A stretch of 64,000 bases of DNA from Sipunculus nudus (Eukaryota; Annelida; Sipuncula; Golfingiida; Sipunculidae): positions 16,021,839 through 16,085,838 of the forward strand of contig CM049316.1 in assembly GCA_026874595.1 (NCBI GenBank). Direction: 5' to 3'. Of the stretch, positions 48,262 through 60,850 are shown piece by piece. The notes under the pieces were generated by a model, which was not told the origin of the DNA, searched no databases, and saw only the letters and a program-made list of their open reading frames with translations. Position 1 is the stretch's first letter. Each line of letters begins with the position of its first letter. The translations under genes and the position numbers were made by a program.

Positions 48262-48468
48262 ATGGCGCCGATCAATGGCTACACGACTGTGTTTGCTCCT
48301 GTCGTTTTTCTTATTTGTTCACTCTTAGTATCAGGATTTTGTTCCACACATACTTACGGAAGAGAGGATTTATACCATCTTAGCCGGAGTTATTATCAAT
48401 TGGTTTATAATACACTCGCAAATGTGAATTTTATCGATGAAATTGTGAACAATTTAGTTCACAAGTAA
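48262..48468 (+). CDS. Small ORF with signal-peptide-like start
   Basis: 68 codons in strong start context (A at -3, G at +4). Residues 9-27 (TVFAPVVFLICSLLVSGFC) look like a secretory signal peptide with possible cleavage after the Ser/Cys region. The remainder (REDLYHLSRSYYQLVYN) is polar and aromatic. It could be a short secreted protein or a first exon, but no donor matches the phase of the Cys-loop exon at 52,975. No family recognised; chance is possible. Confidence 0.22.
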   Translation: MAPINGYTTVFAPVVFLICSLLVSGFCSTHTYGREDLYHLSRSYYQLVYNTLANVNFIDEIVNNLVHK

Positions 48469-48689
48469 AGTCATTGTTCAGGCCAACAGAGACATTCTCG
48501 TAGACGGAGGCGTGGCAAGCGGGGGGGGGGGGGGGACTCGTACGCTTACGGAGACGTAACACGCGGGTGCCTCTGCCAAGTATCATATTAACCAATGTCC
48601 ATCCTTCCGTAATAAATTCGACGAATTTTGCTGTCATGTAACCACTAAAAAAGACTACGGTGAGTGCTGTGCATATTTCATCACCGAGA

Positions 48690-51240
48690 CATAGCTTGAC
48701 GATAATATCCCCGACTCCGCTGTGACGCCTCCAGGTTTCGCTATTTTACGTCATGACTGCCAATTTGACTGTGTTGCTAAAATAAAGGGTGGCGGAGTGT
48801 GTTTTCAACGAAAAATGGTGTAAGGACACGAAAGTGATTTCTAGATCATGTACCCCAGAGTTGGAATCTCTGTCAATTAAGTGTCGCCCCTTATACCTGC
48901 CAAGGGAACAGCTCTCAAGCATTGTGACTGAAAACGAGAATAAAAACCCAGGGGTTATTAACATTATAGCTGGAGACTTCAACCATACTAATTTGAAAAA
49001 ATGCCTAATATTAACAGCATGTTAACTGTAGAACACGATATGGCAAGGTTTTGGATCATTGTTACACCACGATTAAAGACGCGTACAAGTCTCTACGACG
49101 CGCCCAGCTCGGGGACTCCGATCACAACATGGTTCAGCTTGTGCCCCAGTATCGCCAGCAACTAAAGCATGGAAAGCCCATTGTTAAGTCCATCCCACAA
49201 TGGAGCGAAACAACCATTCAATCCCTTTAAGGCTGCTACGCTTGCACTGATTGGTCTGTGTTTTTGAACGATAATTTATACAAGAGCACAGAGTTGGTTG
49301 TTGATTACCTGAGATTCTGTCAGGCGCTAAGCATACCGCTTAATGTAAGTTACAGAGTACCCGATCAAAAAATACATGGTTCAACCGTTCAATCAGATAT
49401 AAATTGATTGACAGAGACATGGCATATCGATGTGGTGACTCAAAAATATTTAAAAAAAAAGCTAAATATGAAGTTAGACATGCCATCAAATTAGCTAAAA
49501 TCAAATATACGGAAAAGCTGGAATCTGTTCTACGGACAACGGATGATTCAAGCCAGCTGTGGCAGCGCATAAAGGCAATTGTACCGTACAAAAGTAAACT
49601 GAGTACTAACCCTATCTTAGACGATCCGAACCTTCCTGATGAATTAAACAAATTTTATGCTCGCTTTGATCGGCCTGAAACCCTTTCTGAGAAAACATCA
49701 TGTGACGGTCCGTCTCCATTTGTTATAGAAAATTTAGATACCAAGAGAATTCTTGCCTGCTTAAACATACGCAAGTCGGCTGGTCCTGATGGTTTCACAC
49801 CGCGACTGTTAAGAACTTGCGCCGATGAAATATCTGGTGTTTTCACTCTTCTTTTTAACTGGTCCTTGCGTTCGTGTACAGTGCCAGAGCTCTTTAAACG
49901 ATCTGTGATTATTCCTGTCCCGAAAAAATCCCATGCACCATGTTTGAATGACTGTCGTCCTGTTGCATTAACTTCTGTAATTGCCAAGAGTTTTGAGCGA
50001 CTGGTGTTAAATTATCTCAAATGCTGTATTTCAGAAACTTTTGATCCTTTTCAGTTCGCCTATCGTAGTAATCGCTCAACAGATGACGCTGTATCATTCA
50101 CACTTTACCGTATTTTAAAACATGTAAGGGTTTCATTCATTGATTTCAGCTCAGCATTTAACAATATCCTTCCCATAAATTAATCAGAAAACTATCAAAA
50201 CTGGGTCTTAATATTAACATGTGTAACTGGATCTTAGACATTTTTACAAATCGGCCTCAAGTGGTTGAGATTGGTAATATTATATTTGAAGAATTGGTCT
50301 TAAACACTGGAGTACCCCAAGGTAGTGTGCTTTCACCACAACTGTACTCTCTATTCACCTATGACTGTGTCTCTACTTCTGATGATTGCCTCATTGTAAA
50401 ATTTGCAGATGACACAACAGTTTTTGGGCTTATCCAGGGAAATAACGAAAGTGTTTACTGCAATGAAATAAAAACTTTAACTTCGTGGTGCTCTGAAAAT
50501 AATCTGGAGTTAAATGTAAAGAAAACCAAGGATATGATAATTGATTTTAGACGGAAGAAAACTAAAATATTACCCTTAGTATTTGAAGGCTCCGAGGTCA
50601 AAATCGTTTAGGAATTTTTTGTTTCTTCTGATTTGAAGTGAGCCGAAAATGTTAATTACTGCGTAAAGAAGGTAAAACAACGTTTATTCTCTCTAAGGAA
50701 CCTAAAAGATTTCGGGCTCAGTCAACCGATTTTATTAAAGTTTTATCGGGCGGTATTTCAGGAAGTCCTGACGTTGTCAGTCACTGTATGGGGAGGCAGT
50801 ATCACGGTCGAGGAAAGGAACCGTCTTTCGAGGGTAGTTAGAACAGCTGAGAGGATCATTGGGGTTCCTTAACCCACAGTTGACTCCTTATTCCGAACAC
50901 GATTGTTGAAGAAAGCAAACGACATTATAGAAGACTAAAGTCATACGGCGCATTATTTGTTTTAAAAAATGAAATCGGGGGTTCGCTATAGGTCGCTATC
51001 AGGCAATTCCAAAAGAACTGAAACTAGCACTTACGCGTCAGCCGTTCGGGAATTAAATATATCACTTGCAGCACAAAAATCTGGTCAAACATTCTTAGTC
51101 ATACGTCTTTTTTTCTATACACAAAGTTATTTTATTATTTCTAGTTTAATGTGTTTGTTTAAGCAAGCCAGTCAAGCTAAAAACTATTGTATGTGATGAT
51201 TTTATTACATATATAGCAATAAACTATATCTTATCTTAAA
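48690..51240 (+). mobile_element. Degenerate L2/Rex1-like LINE
   Basis: A non-LTR retrotransposon read through several frames. The endonuclease part has KIKGGGVCF, LESLSIKCRPLYLPRE, IIAGDFNHTNL and LDHCYTTIKDAYKSLRRAQL, then a linker with TDWSVF. The RT part has KSAGPDGFTPRLLRTCADEI (49,404-50,183), VIIPVPKK, FQFAYRSNRSTDDAV and [13 protein letters not shown], then after a shift [20 protein letters not shown] and the catalytic FADD (50,219-50,611). The C-terminal region includes SGVRYRSLSGN. At least five stops or frameshifts, plus a small deletion before FIDFSSAFN, make it inactive. It sits upstream of the Cys-loop exons. Confidence 0.9.
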
Positions 51241-51363
51241 TTGTAAATTTGTACATTATGCAACTGAATCTATTTTGCCATGATTGAATTTTCAACATTC
51301 AGATAAGATACTCGTGGATGTTGTGTAAATACGCGATAAATAAAGGAGAGGGTTTAAATGCTT

Positions 51364-51421
51364 CTGACGGGCCTCGAACTATGGCCAAGACAAACAAGCT
51401 ATCTAGCCGCATTTCCGTCAG
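51364..51421 (-). ncRNA. tRNA-like fold, 58 nt
   Basis: On the minus strand, CTGACGG and CCGTCAG at the two ends pair perfectly (7 bp). Inside is a 4-bp GGCC/GGCC arm closing a loop with GTTCGA (T-arm-like) and a GCGGCTAGATAGC stretch (D-arm/A-box-like). At 58 nt it is too short for a normal cytosolic tRNA. A truncated tRNA pseudogene or SINE head is likeliest. Confidence 0.25.
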
Positions 51422-52848
51422 GTAACTTTTTAGAAGGTAGGGCAATTTGCATTTCCCTAGCTTTTTTGTTTAGATTGTAAATCTTTCATTATAATCTAAT
51501 GGAAAATGGAACTTGTTTTAAATAACACTTGATTAAACTATAAGGCGTATATAGGTGTTGTCAGGAGATATGTGAGCTGAGATTCTTTTAAGCTAATCTA
51601 TTCGGCAATAATTCACAAGTCACTGACTCGTTACGATTTTTGTTAATGTAAAAATATTCATGTGGTTATCTAGCAAAGAAGACATATTTGACATCTGTAC
51701 TCTTTGCCTGGGGCTTGTGGCTGCATGTTTTTTTGACAGATGGATGGCCCGAGGGGTGGTGAAGTGCGAAGCGACTCCAGTGAACTTCCCCCAAAATGTT
51801 TTGGTAATCGACAGTAACAAGCCAGCTAGCACCGCCGGAGATCGGATGAGCGACAAAAGCATAATAGGAAACTTCAAGGCGGAACTGCGGTTAGTCTAAC
51901 AAGAAGGATACTGCCATGGTGTTTTCGCTAATGTCTTTGGTATTTTTTATCATGTGGCAGTTTAATTTACCAATCTTAGGTTGGTAAACATTGAACTGTA
52001 AGGAGTATGCAGCCTATTGTATAATCTGTGTCGATGCTATATGTGGTTAATATTGGTTTATTTGAGCATGTGGAAGTATAATGAGTAAAAAAAGCAATGT
52101 ATATGAGGCTTACGTAATATATCTCCCTAAGAATAGTAGGTCGAACGTATATGAGGTTTATTTGTGTTAAGCCATTTGGCATATGAAGAACTAAATATGT
52201 TTTCTTATTGTGAACATATTTTATTTGTCCCCAAAATGTGAAATACATACATATTCAACCATACATCAGCGAGGTATGGAATCGACCAGCAAACCTTCGC
52301 CATCCAGAGAGTAGAGCAGAGACCACTGATCACATCTTTTATACAGCTTCAGTGGACATTTACTTTGCGCTTGTTATACGCCGCCTTTTCCCCTTTTTAT
52401 TGTCGTATTTTTTTCCATAAATTTCGTGCAAACTAAGCGTTGGTGCATATGTTTTAATTGAACACTGAATCCAAATGAATTAATCAAAGCACATTTGGTT
52501 AATAATCTAACAATGCTTATATAAAGATTGATTGGATACTAATTATGAACGGGTCTAGTATTATATATATATATATTTAAAAATGTATCATAATGTAGTA
52601 TGTCGACATATACTCCCTAGGATGAACGTTCCTCTGCAAAAGTGCTCCATTATTTTGATACCCCATGGACGTGTAATCTGAGACAGATTTGGTAACTGAC
52701 ATTTATTCAGGTTCCATTGGAAGTAGTGTTTTTTATTATCGCTCCCTAATAATGCTATACTTTCAAATTATTATCAGGATTTCGCAAAAGCAGACATGGA
52801 TCAAAGACATCCGAATAAGTAGTCGTGCGATAACTGAATTAACTTTGG

Positions 52849-52852
<4 letters not shown>
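51422..52852. other. Intergenic, no gene recognised
   Basis: Overlapping open frames at 51,620-51,899 on both strands are unrecognised. A diverged tRNA-like stretch (B-box-like GGTCGATTCC on the minus strand) lies near 52,262-52,330. Confidence 0.35.
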
Positions 52853-52910
<58 letters not shown>

Positions 52911-52930
52911 ATATATATATATATATATAG
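52853..52930. repeat. (AT)n microsatellite
   Basis: Long AT tract with a few G interruptions, ending about 45 bases before the acceptor of the first Cys-loop exon. Confidence 0.9.
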
Positions 52931-52974
52931 ATATGTTGCTTGGTCCTGTTTTTGTTCTTTAACAACTTATTCAG

Positions 52975-55900
52975 GGGAGAAGATGATGGCTCCGGAGTAT
53001 AATCTTATTACGAATATATCAAGCAACTACTCACCCGTGGCAAGACCGGTCAGAAACACTTCAGAACCAGTCACCGTTAATTTTACTCTTTGGATATCAG
53101 GTCTTTATGAACTAGTAAATTTCACTTATACGAATAAGAGGTATATTTATGCATAATATAATAATTAATAATAATGTATTGTGTTTAAAAAATACACATT
53201 TGTTGAATTCTGAATGATGCAACTGAAGTCAACAGCTGTCATCGCTTATGGGTAAGCCAGGTTGTGTTAGCGTTAAGTTTAACATTCCGTTGTTTGGGGG
53301 GGGGGGTTAACATTGCCATTCAGAGCAGAAATATTACTTAAATAGTTATAGAAATATATAAATATTAATAAAGAAAAACTTGTATCGATTCAAGTTACAT
53401 AGTTAAGTAGGTAATAGGTGGAACTTTCTTCTTTAATATGCCTGCACATACATAGACTTGTACTTATAATTCACAGAACATGAAGAAAAAGATGCTAGTC
53501 ACTCATGGATTTGTAATACTGGTAGGTTTGCTGTTGCTGTTTCTTCCTATAAATATTATGCAATAATGAGGATGATTTGGATGTTGCAAATATATCTAGC
53601 AAAAGTATGTTTTGTTACGTCTCAATATAACATGCTTTATTAAAATAATATGATATAGCAACACCGACAACAATATTTTCTGTCTCCGTTCAGACTTGGA
53701 TGGATGAATTTCTCTCGTGGCGACCGGAAGATTTCTGGAATCAGACTTCGGTCGTTTTGGAACCAGATTCAGTGTGGGTTCCACCAGTAAGCCTGGATGA
53801 TGGGAAAACAAATATGAGCAGGAGATTTTCATAAACAGATTTCCATGTGGACAGTTCATGGCTTTTACAAATACGGACCTACTCAAGTATTTGAGTCCAA
53901 GAGAAAAAGTACAGCATTGTTTGGTCTTTATCACTTAAGGTTTGAACATAATAACCTGCAGCACCTGTAAAGTCAAGTAAAATTGTACGTATAACGTTCT
54001 GTATGTTATTATTTCTGATTGATATTTGCAATGTAAGCGTATGTCTTTTATAAATCAACGGTTCAGAATTGGGTATATTCATATAAGATGCCACAGAGCT
54101 ACGAACTTGTGAATTGCTCTTTTTTTTTTTTGCTAGAGATGACATTCTTACCCGGGAAATAACTTGTAGTACCAAGGGTCATACAGTTAACATAGAAAAT
54201 TACTCTTCTTTTTCGTAAAAGCTTTGTACCGGAATAACTTTTATCATCTGAGTTGTTAGTGGTATCTCGACTATTTTAACATAATGGAGGCCTTGTGATC
54301 TGGCTCACTACTGACTGAAACAAAGATCTCCATGCTCCGTCAAAGAACATCAAGGGAATCCGGTGGTCCTACAACTTAAACGGGGTCGAATTTAACAATG
54401 GACATTATGTTTTTAAATTATCCATGGTTTTTTTATGAATATATAAAAATAGATAAAATATATAAAAAACAGAAAACATACTTCTCTAGGCTCAATTCAT
54501 AATTTGTAAGGCTTTCCTGTCATTGAAAAATTGACGACAATTAATGGAAATGATCCTTATGATATGATAAACACAACGCCCGAGATCTGTTATTCCCTAG
54601 GATATACATTTTATCTTATATGTATAGACTATATGTTTGTTGCTATCAAAACCTGATGAGAAAATAACAATGTCAGAAAACTAACACTGCTTCATGACTT
54701 ATACTTCAAATGTTGGATTCATGAGCTCAACATCAAAACTTTCTTCACAAGGTTAAATAGTATTAATCACAGCATTGATTGCTTATAGCATTAGCCGTTC
54801 AACACTAATAAACTAAACTGTTCGAGGGGAGTAGATACCCGAAACGTCTGGATGGAAGCAACATTGTTCATGTTCAATATGATGGCAAGATGTGTAGTAA
54901 TTTCGGATGGCCGTTCCCCAGTATTTGTGACCTGGATGGCACCTACATGCCATTTGATCAGCACGTCTGTTACCTCACTTTCGCTGCTTACCAGTATCGG
55001 TCTTACTTACTTCAACTGGTACCAAATGAGGATAGTAACCACCGCAAGTTTTCCAGTGGCGACTTTGCTCTCATCGAAAATCGCATGCGCGTTCGGAAAG
55101 TGACATATGTAGGCTACAATTATTCACGGGTCGAGGTGCGGTTCCTGCTCAAACGATTACTAATGAGTACTGTAGTGACGACATTGCTTCCATCAGCATT
55201 TCTCTCATTCTAAGCTGGACTGATGTATCAAGTACCAGTAGACTCTGGAGACAAACTCACATATGGAGTGTCCATCTTACTGTCTGTTGGAGTCTTCCTT
55301 CTGCTCTTGGCCAACCAGCAACCGCCGACCACAGACTCCGTGCCAATAATTAGTACGTGTCTCAATCATATTTAAATATTCATCAGTACCATAGTTTAAG
55401 GTGATAACTTCTGAAAATATATATTTAGCAAGCATGTGCACAAAAATATAAGCACTCAAAGTTACAACAGCAATGCTTAAATTAATGATTATCTAATATT
55501 TTTACAAGTATTTTGTCTGAGATGGATTATTGTCATTTCGGATAGAAACAAGAATACCTATGAAAGACTGCTTTCGTTTGGAACCTCAGATGTGTATTCA
55601 AACGAAATATGAAAGAAATTTCTCTATAATGTACTTAATAAAAGAACTTAATTTTATATGTTATTAAAGTATTTAAATGTATTTTGCAGTGATGCTGATA
55701 TTGTCTATGATGGCTCTGATAGTGGTGACACTTTGAGTATCGATTCTACAGTCGTCGTGGTACCACAAGAAGGAAATGCCAACGTTGCTGAAATACCTGC
55801 CCATTTGGAAAGGCCTAACACTAGCTCAGTCTGGAACTGCAGTTACTGAACCTGCTAAACATTTTCAAAACGAGAATCGTCATTCCAGGAGTGGATCCAG

Positions 55901-56106
55901 CAAATAACGGTTCTGAAGTTAATGATAACATTCTACAGCGACGGAATGTGGAACAAGAAGAGTGGCAGCAGTTCGCCAGAAGACTTGACCGTGTGTGTCA
56001 GACATTGTACTTCGTTTTCTGGGTGACAATGTATGTTTCATTCTTCATATTTGTTCCCGCATTAGGAGGCATTGAACGTGATACCTATTCATTCTTATAT
56101 ACCTAA
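52975..56106 (+). pseudogene. Cys-loop (nicotinic-like) receptor gene, copy B, broken
   Basis: Five exons with matching phases. 52,975-53,114 (140 bases; YSPVARPVRNTSEPVTVNF, ligand-domain start); 53,477-53,521 (45 bases; KKKMLVTHGFVIL); 53,694-53,803 (110 bases if the family boundary holds; TWMDEFLSWRPEDF, DSVWVPPVSLDD); about 54,835-55,352 (VHVQYDGK, Cys-loop ICDLDGTYMPFDQHVC with 13 residues between Cys, SGDFALIEN, TM1, TM2 with DSGDKLTYGVSILLSVGVFL); 55,690-56,106 (TM3, loop, TM4). Sizes 140/45/110 match vertebrate alpha7-type genes. There is no vicinal Cys pair in loop C. Damage: GA in place of GT after 53,803, TAA at 55,211-55,213 between TM1 and TM2, TGA at 55,734-55,736 in TM3, and a 5-base deletion at about 55,889. 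The signal-peptide exon is not found. Asp at -1' and no PAR motif suggest a cation-channel ancestor. Confidence 0.82.
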
Positions 56107-58771
56107 ATATTTGTTATGTTTCATTTAATATCTTCTTCTGTGAAAAGTGTCGCTTCCAGATCTAAAAGGTCATTTTATTTTATATTTCATTCTACCGTTG
56201 TAAAAGAGGGTATTTAGGATATATATCAGCTTCAGGAAAGTTGTAGTGAGGTACATTTATTGAGCAATTTTTCATGTGCTGTAGTTTTTTAGAGGATCCA
56301 AGTCTTTTCACCCTACTATGTTATATAACTGCTATAGACAACGATGCTTTAAAGCATATACGCTATTGGCAGTTAATCAAAAGAGTAAAATATCACTTTC
56401 AGGTATATTACTACTTTTTTGAAGTTTCAAAAGTTTACTTACACAAATGTCTGACATCAAGGATTAGCAGAATGCGCAACAGTTGATAATCCTTTAGTAT
56501 GATCAATGTATTCTTATGCTAAACATCTAAACGTTGATTAACCACACTCTCAGCCTGTTAAATCTGGCTCTCCCTTCATCGGAAATTTATCCATATCGGT
56601 TACTAATCATATATAAAAATAATCGAGGTTACTCAATAAAAGTGAAATGTCTTATTGCGTTGCTAAGAAATTTGACCAACTAACTTCTGTGGTGTAGAGG
56701 TGGAACATATGGATTAAGCCTGGAGATCATTGGTTCGGATCTCAGCCGATCAGAATTTTTACGTTGGATCCCATAAGATGAGGTCTCTGCACACTTAATT
56801 CAAATACTGTGTGCAAAGGCCGGTATCACTTTTTTGGGTTACTCTGTGTTAAGAGCCAGCAAATGGGAAATGTAATCACGTAGGTGTGCAGTAACTGAGC
56901 CGGGCTAACAAAGAGATATTAAATTATAGTGTGCTTTTGCCATGTTGTGTTATAAATCTTATCAATTATTTGGTAATTTTACGCTTCCTCTTTGTTGTCA
57001 CTTGATCGATTTATTTTGACATTAAAACCATGACATGGTAACCATGTTTTGAAAACAAAATAAAATAAAAGTACACAAAAATAGTAGGTTTCTATACAGA
57101 CCTTACTCAACTGCATTTCACGCTGAAGTATGGCTGCGAAAAGAAAATAAAACAAAGGAACTCTCCTTTATCCGGTCATTTTTCTTATTTACGTTTACCA
57201 TTTTCCTTGATCGAACGACTGTAAAGTAATGCTGTATGCGGATGATATCACCTTATATATTAATGCAAACTCGATAAATAAAGCAATCCAAGGACGTCAT
57301 GTATGCCCCGTCAAACTAATGAACGTTTTCTAGGAACAGATATGTTGGTTATTGGAAAATAAACATGCATATTATGGGAGTCTTTCTTATCTATAACAGA
57401 ACCCAGTGAATAATGGAGACACGTCACAGTATATTTTCCTTCTTGTTAGTATTAATAATGGAACGTAAAGTCTACAATGGCGCCGAACTTTGAATTCCAT
57501 GAAGATCTGGTAATGATGTAGATAAGTAAACATAGATGTAATTTAGTATTCCTCATATTTATTAACGGTAACACAATTTATTTACTGGTAAAACCTGTTG
57601 AAGGAAAAATGCGCCCAATTAAAATAAACACAGTTCAATCAGGCGATACAGGTATTCTGTGCCTTTTAACAACCAGGTGAAAAAAAACTGCGGAAAGTTA
57701 TATAAATATACCCGTTGATATATGTCATTTTGCTTGTTTTAACTACAATTTAAGCCCATTACCTTAAGGAAAAGATTTGGTAATCCCAAAGAATTTTTCC
57801 AGGTGTTTAGGCAAAATGATCTTTACGCCTTTACCTGATCACTAGTCAAATAGGCCTCACTTGATTAAGGATGAAGAGACAAATATATATAAAAGAGGTA
57901 AAATGCAAAAAAAATTGGGGAGGTTCAGTGGAGATATAACCGTTTCCCTTGGAAGCTCTCACTTTGTGTAGACAAGCTGAGTGGATACTATATGCATACA
58001 AAATATGTAACGATATATGTATATATTTAATATATCTATGTTTAATATACGTTTATTTCCTATAATGAATAGCTATACATACATACATATATATTATATA
58101 TAAATATACTGATAAATAACATAAAAGCTTGCGCATGAGAAGTAGTGTTTGACCGTTTTTTACATAAAACTATCAAAAATCTAAATGAGCAGTACATTTC
58201 AATATATTTTGTTAAATGCAATACTTCTTTGAATTTTATAGTATTCACAATACCTGTGTTTATAGTGGTCATGTACAGGATGACCAAGACCAAGAGCAAA
58301 TTGTGAGTAATGTTTCAAATTTTTTCATACCATCTTTTTTTCCCGTTTATGTATGGTCTTGCATTAATAAGTTAATTAAATATTTAAAAAATAAAAAAAA
58401 TAAAATAAAAAAGAAAAACCGATGCCCCCTGGCTGAGCATGTAAAATGTTTGAAGTGTTAAAAACCTCTACACAGACAATCCCTTGGTTTCAGCTATATG
58501 CTTGGTATCGATCTACACATGTATACATATATATATATATATATACTTTACAAAATTCGAATAAATTCTTATTCATCTGAATATTAGCAGGAATTAGCCA
58601 AATTTTGGAAAGGAACCAAGGTTGGAAACCAAATCGTAATCAGTCACCGACTATGCCATGATTTGATGTTGTTTCTACAGCATTGCATCATCTTCACATG
58701 TCTTGCATTTAAAAACCGTTGTCTATGATAAAAATATAAACGAATATCAATGTCAGTTATATTCAATTTTT
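56107..58771. other. Copy B interval between Cys-loop exon and GPCR
   Basis: Includes the copy B SINE (56,689-56,893; B-box-like ggttcggatct at 56,732-56,742). The 1.9-kb copy-A segment with the MITE is absent; 'aaatgcaa' joins directly to 'tacttctttg' near 58,220. No further gene. Confidence 0.6.
56689..56893 (+). mobile_element. tRNA-derived SINE, copy B
   Basis: Counterpart of 1,239-1,445 with the same A- and B-box-like motifs and only scattered differences. Confidence 0.5.
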
Positions 58772-59857
58772 TTACCTGGTCTCTATAGGCACGGCTCTCT
58801 GTCCACCCCTTCTGCGGTCTGACCCATTAGTCTTAAGTAAACAGCAAAGACACCTTAACAAATTGACAGTGTCTCTTCTGAATGATTCTCCTCCGATGCA
58901 GTACAGCAATAGATTGATGGAGTAACTGCATATATACCAACAGTGTAATATTACTTTTACAAAATACAATGTCCTGTCGATACGACCAAAGCCGATGGCA
59001 TATGTGATTATGTACGGTAGGTGCATCGCGACATATGACAATGTTATGAGCAATAGGAATTTGGTAATTTTGTTCTCTTGTTTAATTCTGTTATGATATA
59101 GATTTGATGTAGGTGTAATGCGGAGCCCAACGGATGACTTTGAGATGGCACGTATGGTCAAAGCAGAGAATACGAGTATAATCATACTGAACAATAAGTT
59201 GCATATTCCAATATGTACCGTAACAAAATATATGAAATAAACGTTTCCCCGACTTCGATTTACCAAACAGCCCGAATCTCCTTGGACAAAAAAGACTATT
59301 CCAAATACCGATCCGACGGAACATATAACCATAACAGTTAAGAATATTGCAATATTCTTGCATTTTAATATGTAAGAGCGTCTCAGTGGATGAGCGGCGG
59401 CTAGGTATCGAGTGATGCTTATTGTAACTATAAGAACACTTGATATAATAATTGCCGTTTCCTCAATAGTAGCACTTATGGTACATGTAAGTGACTTAAA
59501 TCCAGCTGACCGAATCCTCATTGCAACTAAATATAAGGTATCCGACGTGGTCAGACAGATCAAGAGGAATCCAGAAATGCTTTTACGTGTTTTCTTTGAG
59601 GACATCATGACGATAATGGCGAATAAATTTGCTAAAGTCCCAACGATAACAGAAACATACAAGAAGTTTGTGAAAATATCTTCTCCTAGTGCATACAAAT
59701 TCCAGAATGTTTCCCGTTCTTGATAATTAAAGTTTGTTAGATTCCTGTCTGTCATTGCACCATAACGGTCTGTACTATTAATAACACGCAGTCCTTTTGT
59801 CGCATTAGGTGATGATGATGATAGATTAAAAGAGGACATCTTCTTTCTCACTTTCAA
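58772..59857 (-). CDS. Class A (rhodopsin-like) orphan GPCR, copy B
   Basis: Complete 361-residue paralog of the receptor at 5,501-6,586 with the same start, sequons, disulfide Cys, TRY motif and N-LLLY in TM7. By eye the two differ at 10 of 1,086 bases: seven silent, and three giving L183S (TM4), S289G (after TM6) and L307W (TM7). The first ~330 coding bases are identical. The excess of silent changes suggests that both copies have stayed under selection or that duplication or gene conversion is recent. The intronless structure is shared. Confidence 0.92.
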   Translation of the reverse strand: MKVRKKMSSFNLSSSSPNATKGLRVINSTDRYGAMTDRNLTNFNYQERETFWNLYALGEDIFTNFLYVSVIVGTLANLFAIIVMMSSKKTRKSISGFLLICLTTSDTLYLVAMRIRSAGFKSLTCTISATIEETAIIISSVLIVTISITRYLAAAHPLRRSYILKCKNIAIFLTVMVICSVGSVFGIVFFVQGDSGCLVNRSRGNVYFIYFVTVHIGICNLLFSMIILVFSALTIRAISKSSVGLRITPTSNLYHNRIKQENKITKFLLLITLSYVAMHLPYIITYAIGFGRIDRTLYFVKVILHCWYICSYSINLLLYCIGGESFRRDTVNLLRCLCCLLKTNGSDRRRGGQRAVPIETR

Positions 59858-60801
59858 CTGATGTTTTTCTTTTATTCAGCAATGATTTTTTAAATACTCA
59901 AAAGTTTTCTGTTGTATTTCGGTAAAATTGGATGTCTTACAGGATTGAAGTTTTGTCATTCCACTCTTTTTTGACGATATTGAGTTTACATTTATGATGA
60001 ACCATTTATAATGAGAACGACATCGATACGTCAGCGATAGCAACTAAATTGAATCACATCCCGGGGAAGGGGATGTAATACGTCGTTCGTTGTCTTTTAT
60101 AGTCATGGTTCCTGAAAAATACAAAACTGTTAGCAGACATATCCTTGAATTGTTAACATTTCTGTGCAATTTTGAACGGATTTCCATATAAAGTTGCACT
60201 ACGTTTAAATAGTAATTATTTTCTGGAGAGGATTATTTCTAATTCCCCACTCAAAAGGTTATATGGTGGATTCCTAATATTCACTTTCTGACATGTTAAA
60301 GAACCATCGACTGTGATTGAGCTAGATTTTAACCAGGGGCAGACATATGGTCTAGCACAGTGGCGACTGAGTCCATTATTAACTGAAGAACTGATCCTAC
60401 TAACTTTGATCACTTAGATACTTCTACATTCTATAACCAGTTAATGTATTTAATATAATTAGCATGAGAACGCGCTGATTTAATATATAACATTTCCTGA
60501 TGGATAACTGAAATTTTCTTTATTAGTAAAAGGAAACACGGAGGCGTTCAGCAGGGCACAAATAAACGTCAATAAATAAAATCTATTTTCTTGTAAATCT
60601 AACATTACATATATTGGAAATATAGGAAGTAAGCTAGAATGAATACAATCTTATAGATTGTTTTGTGAATGGCAATGGACGTTAGTTTCGAGATAAGTTG
60701 ACGGAATGCAAGGTGACATAATGCTGACATTGCAGAATACACAACTACTGATGATGTAATATGATGATAAGTTTTGATAAGTACGTGATCTATTATTGCA
60801 G

Positions 60802-60850
<49 letters not shown>

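Noticed and set aside
51660-51899. 79-codon ORF with a hydrophobic segment
   Set aside because: No family match, no supported splice phase to the receptor exons, and an equally long antisense frame; left as intergenic.
52264-52329. Possible tRNA gene on the minus strand (7-bp end pairing, GGTCGATTCC)
   Set aside because: The T-stem does not pair properly and the length is 66 nt; probably a diverged SINE head.
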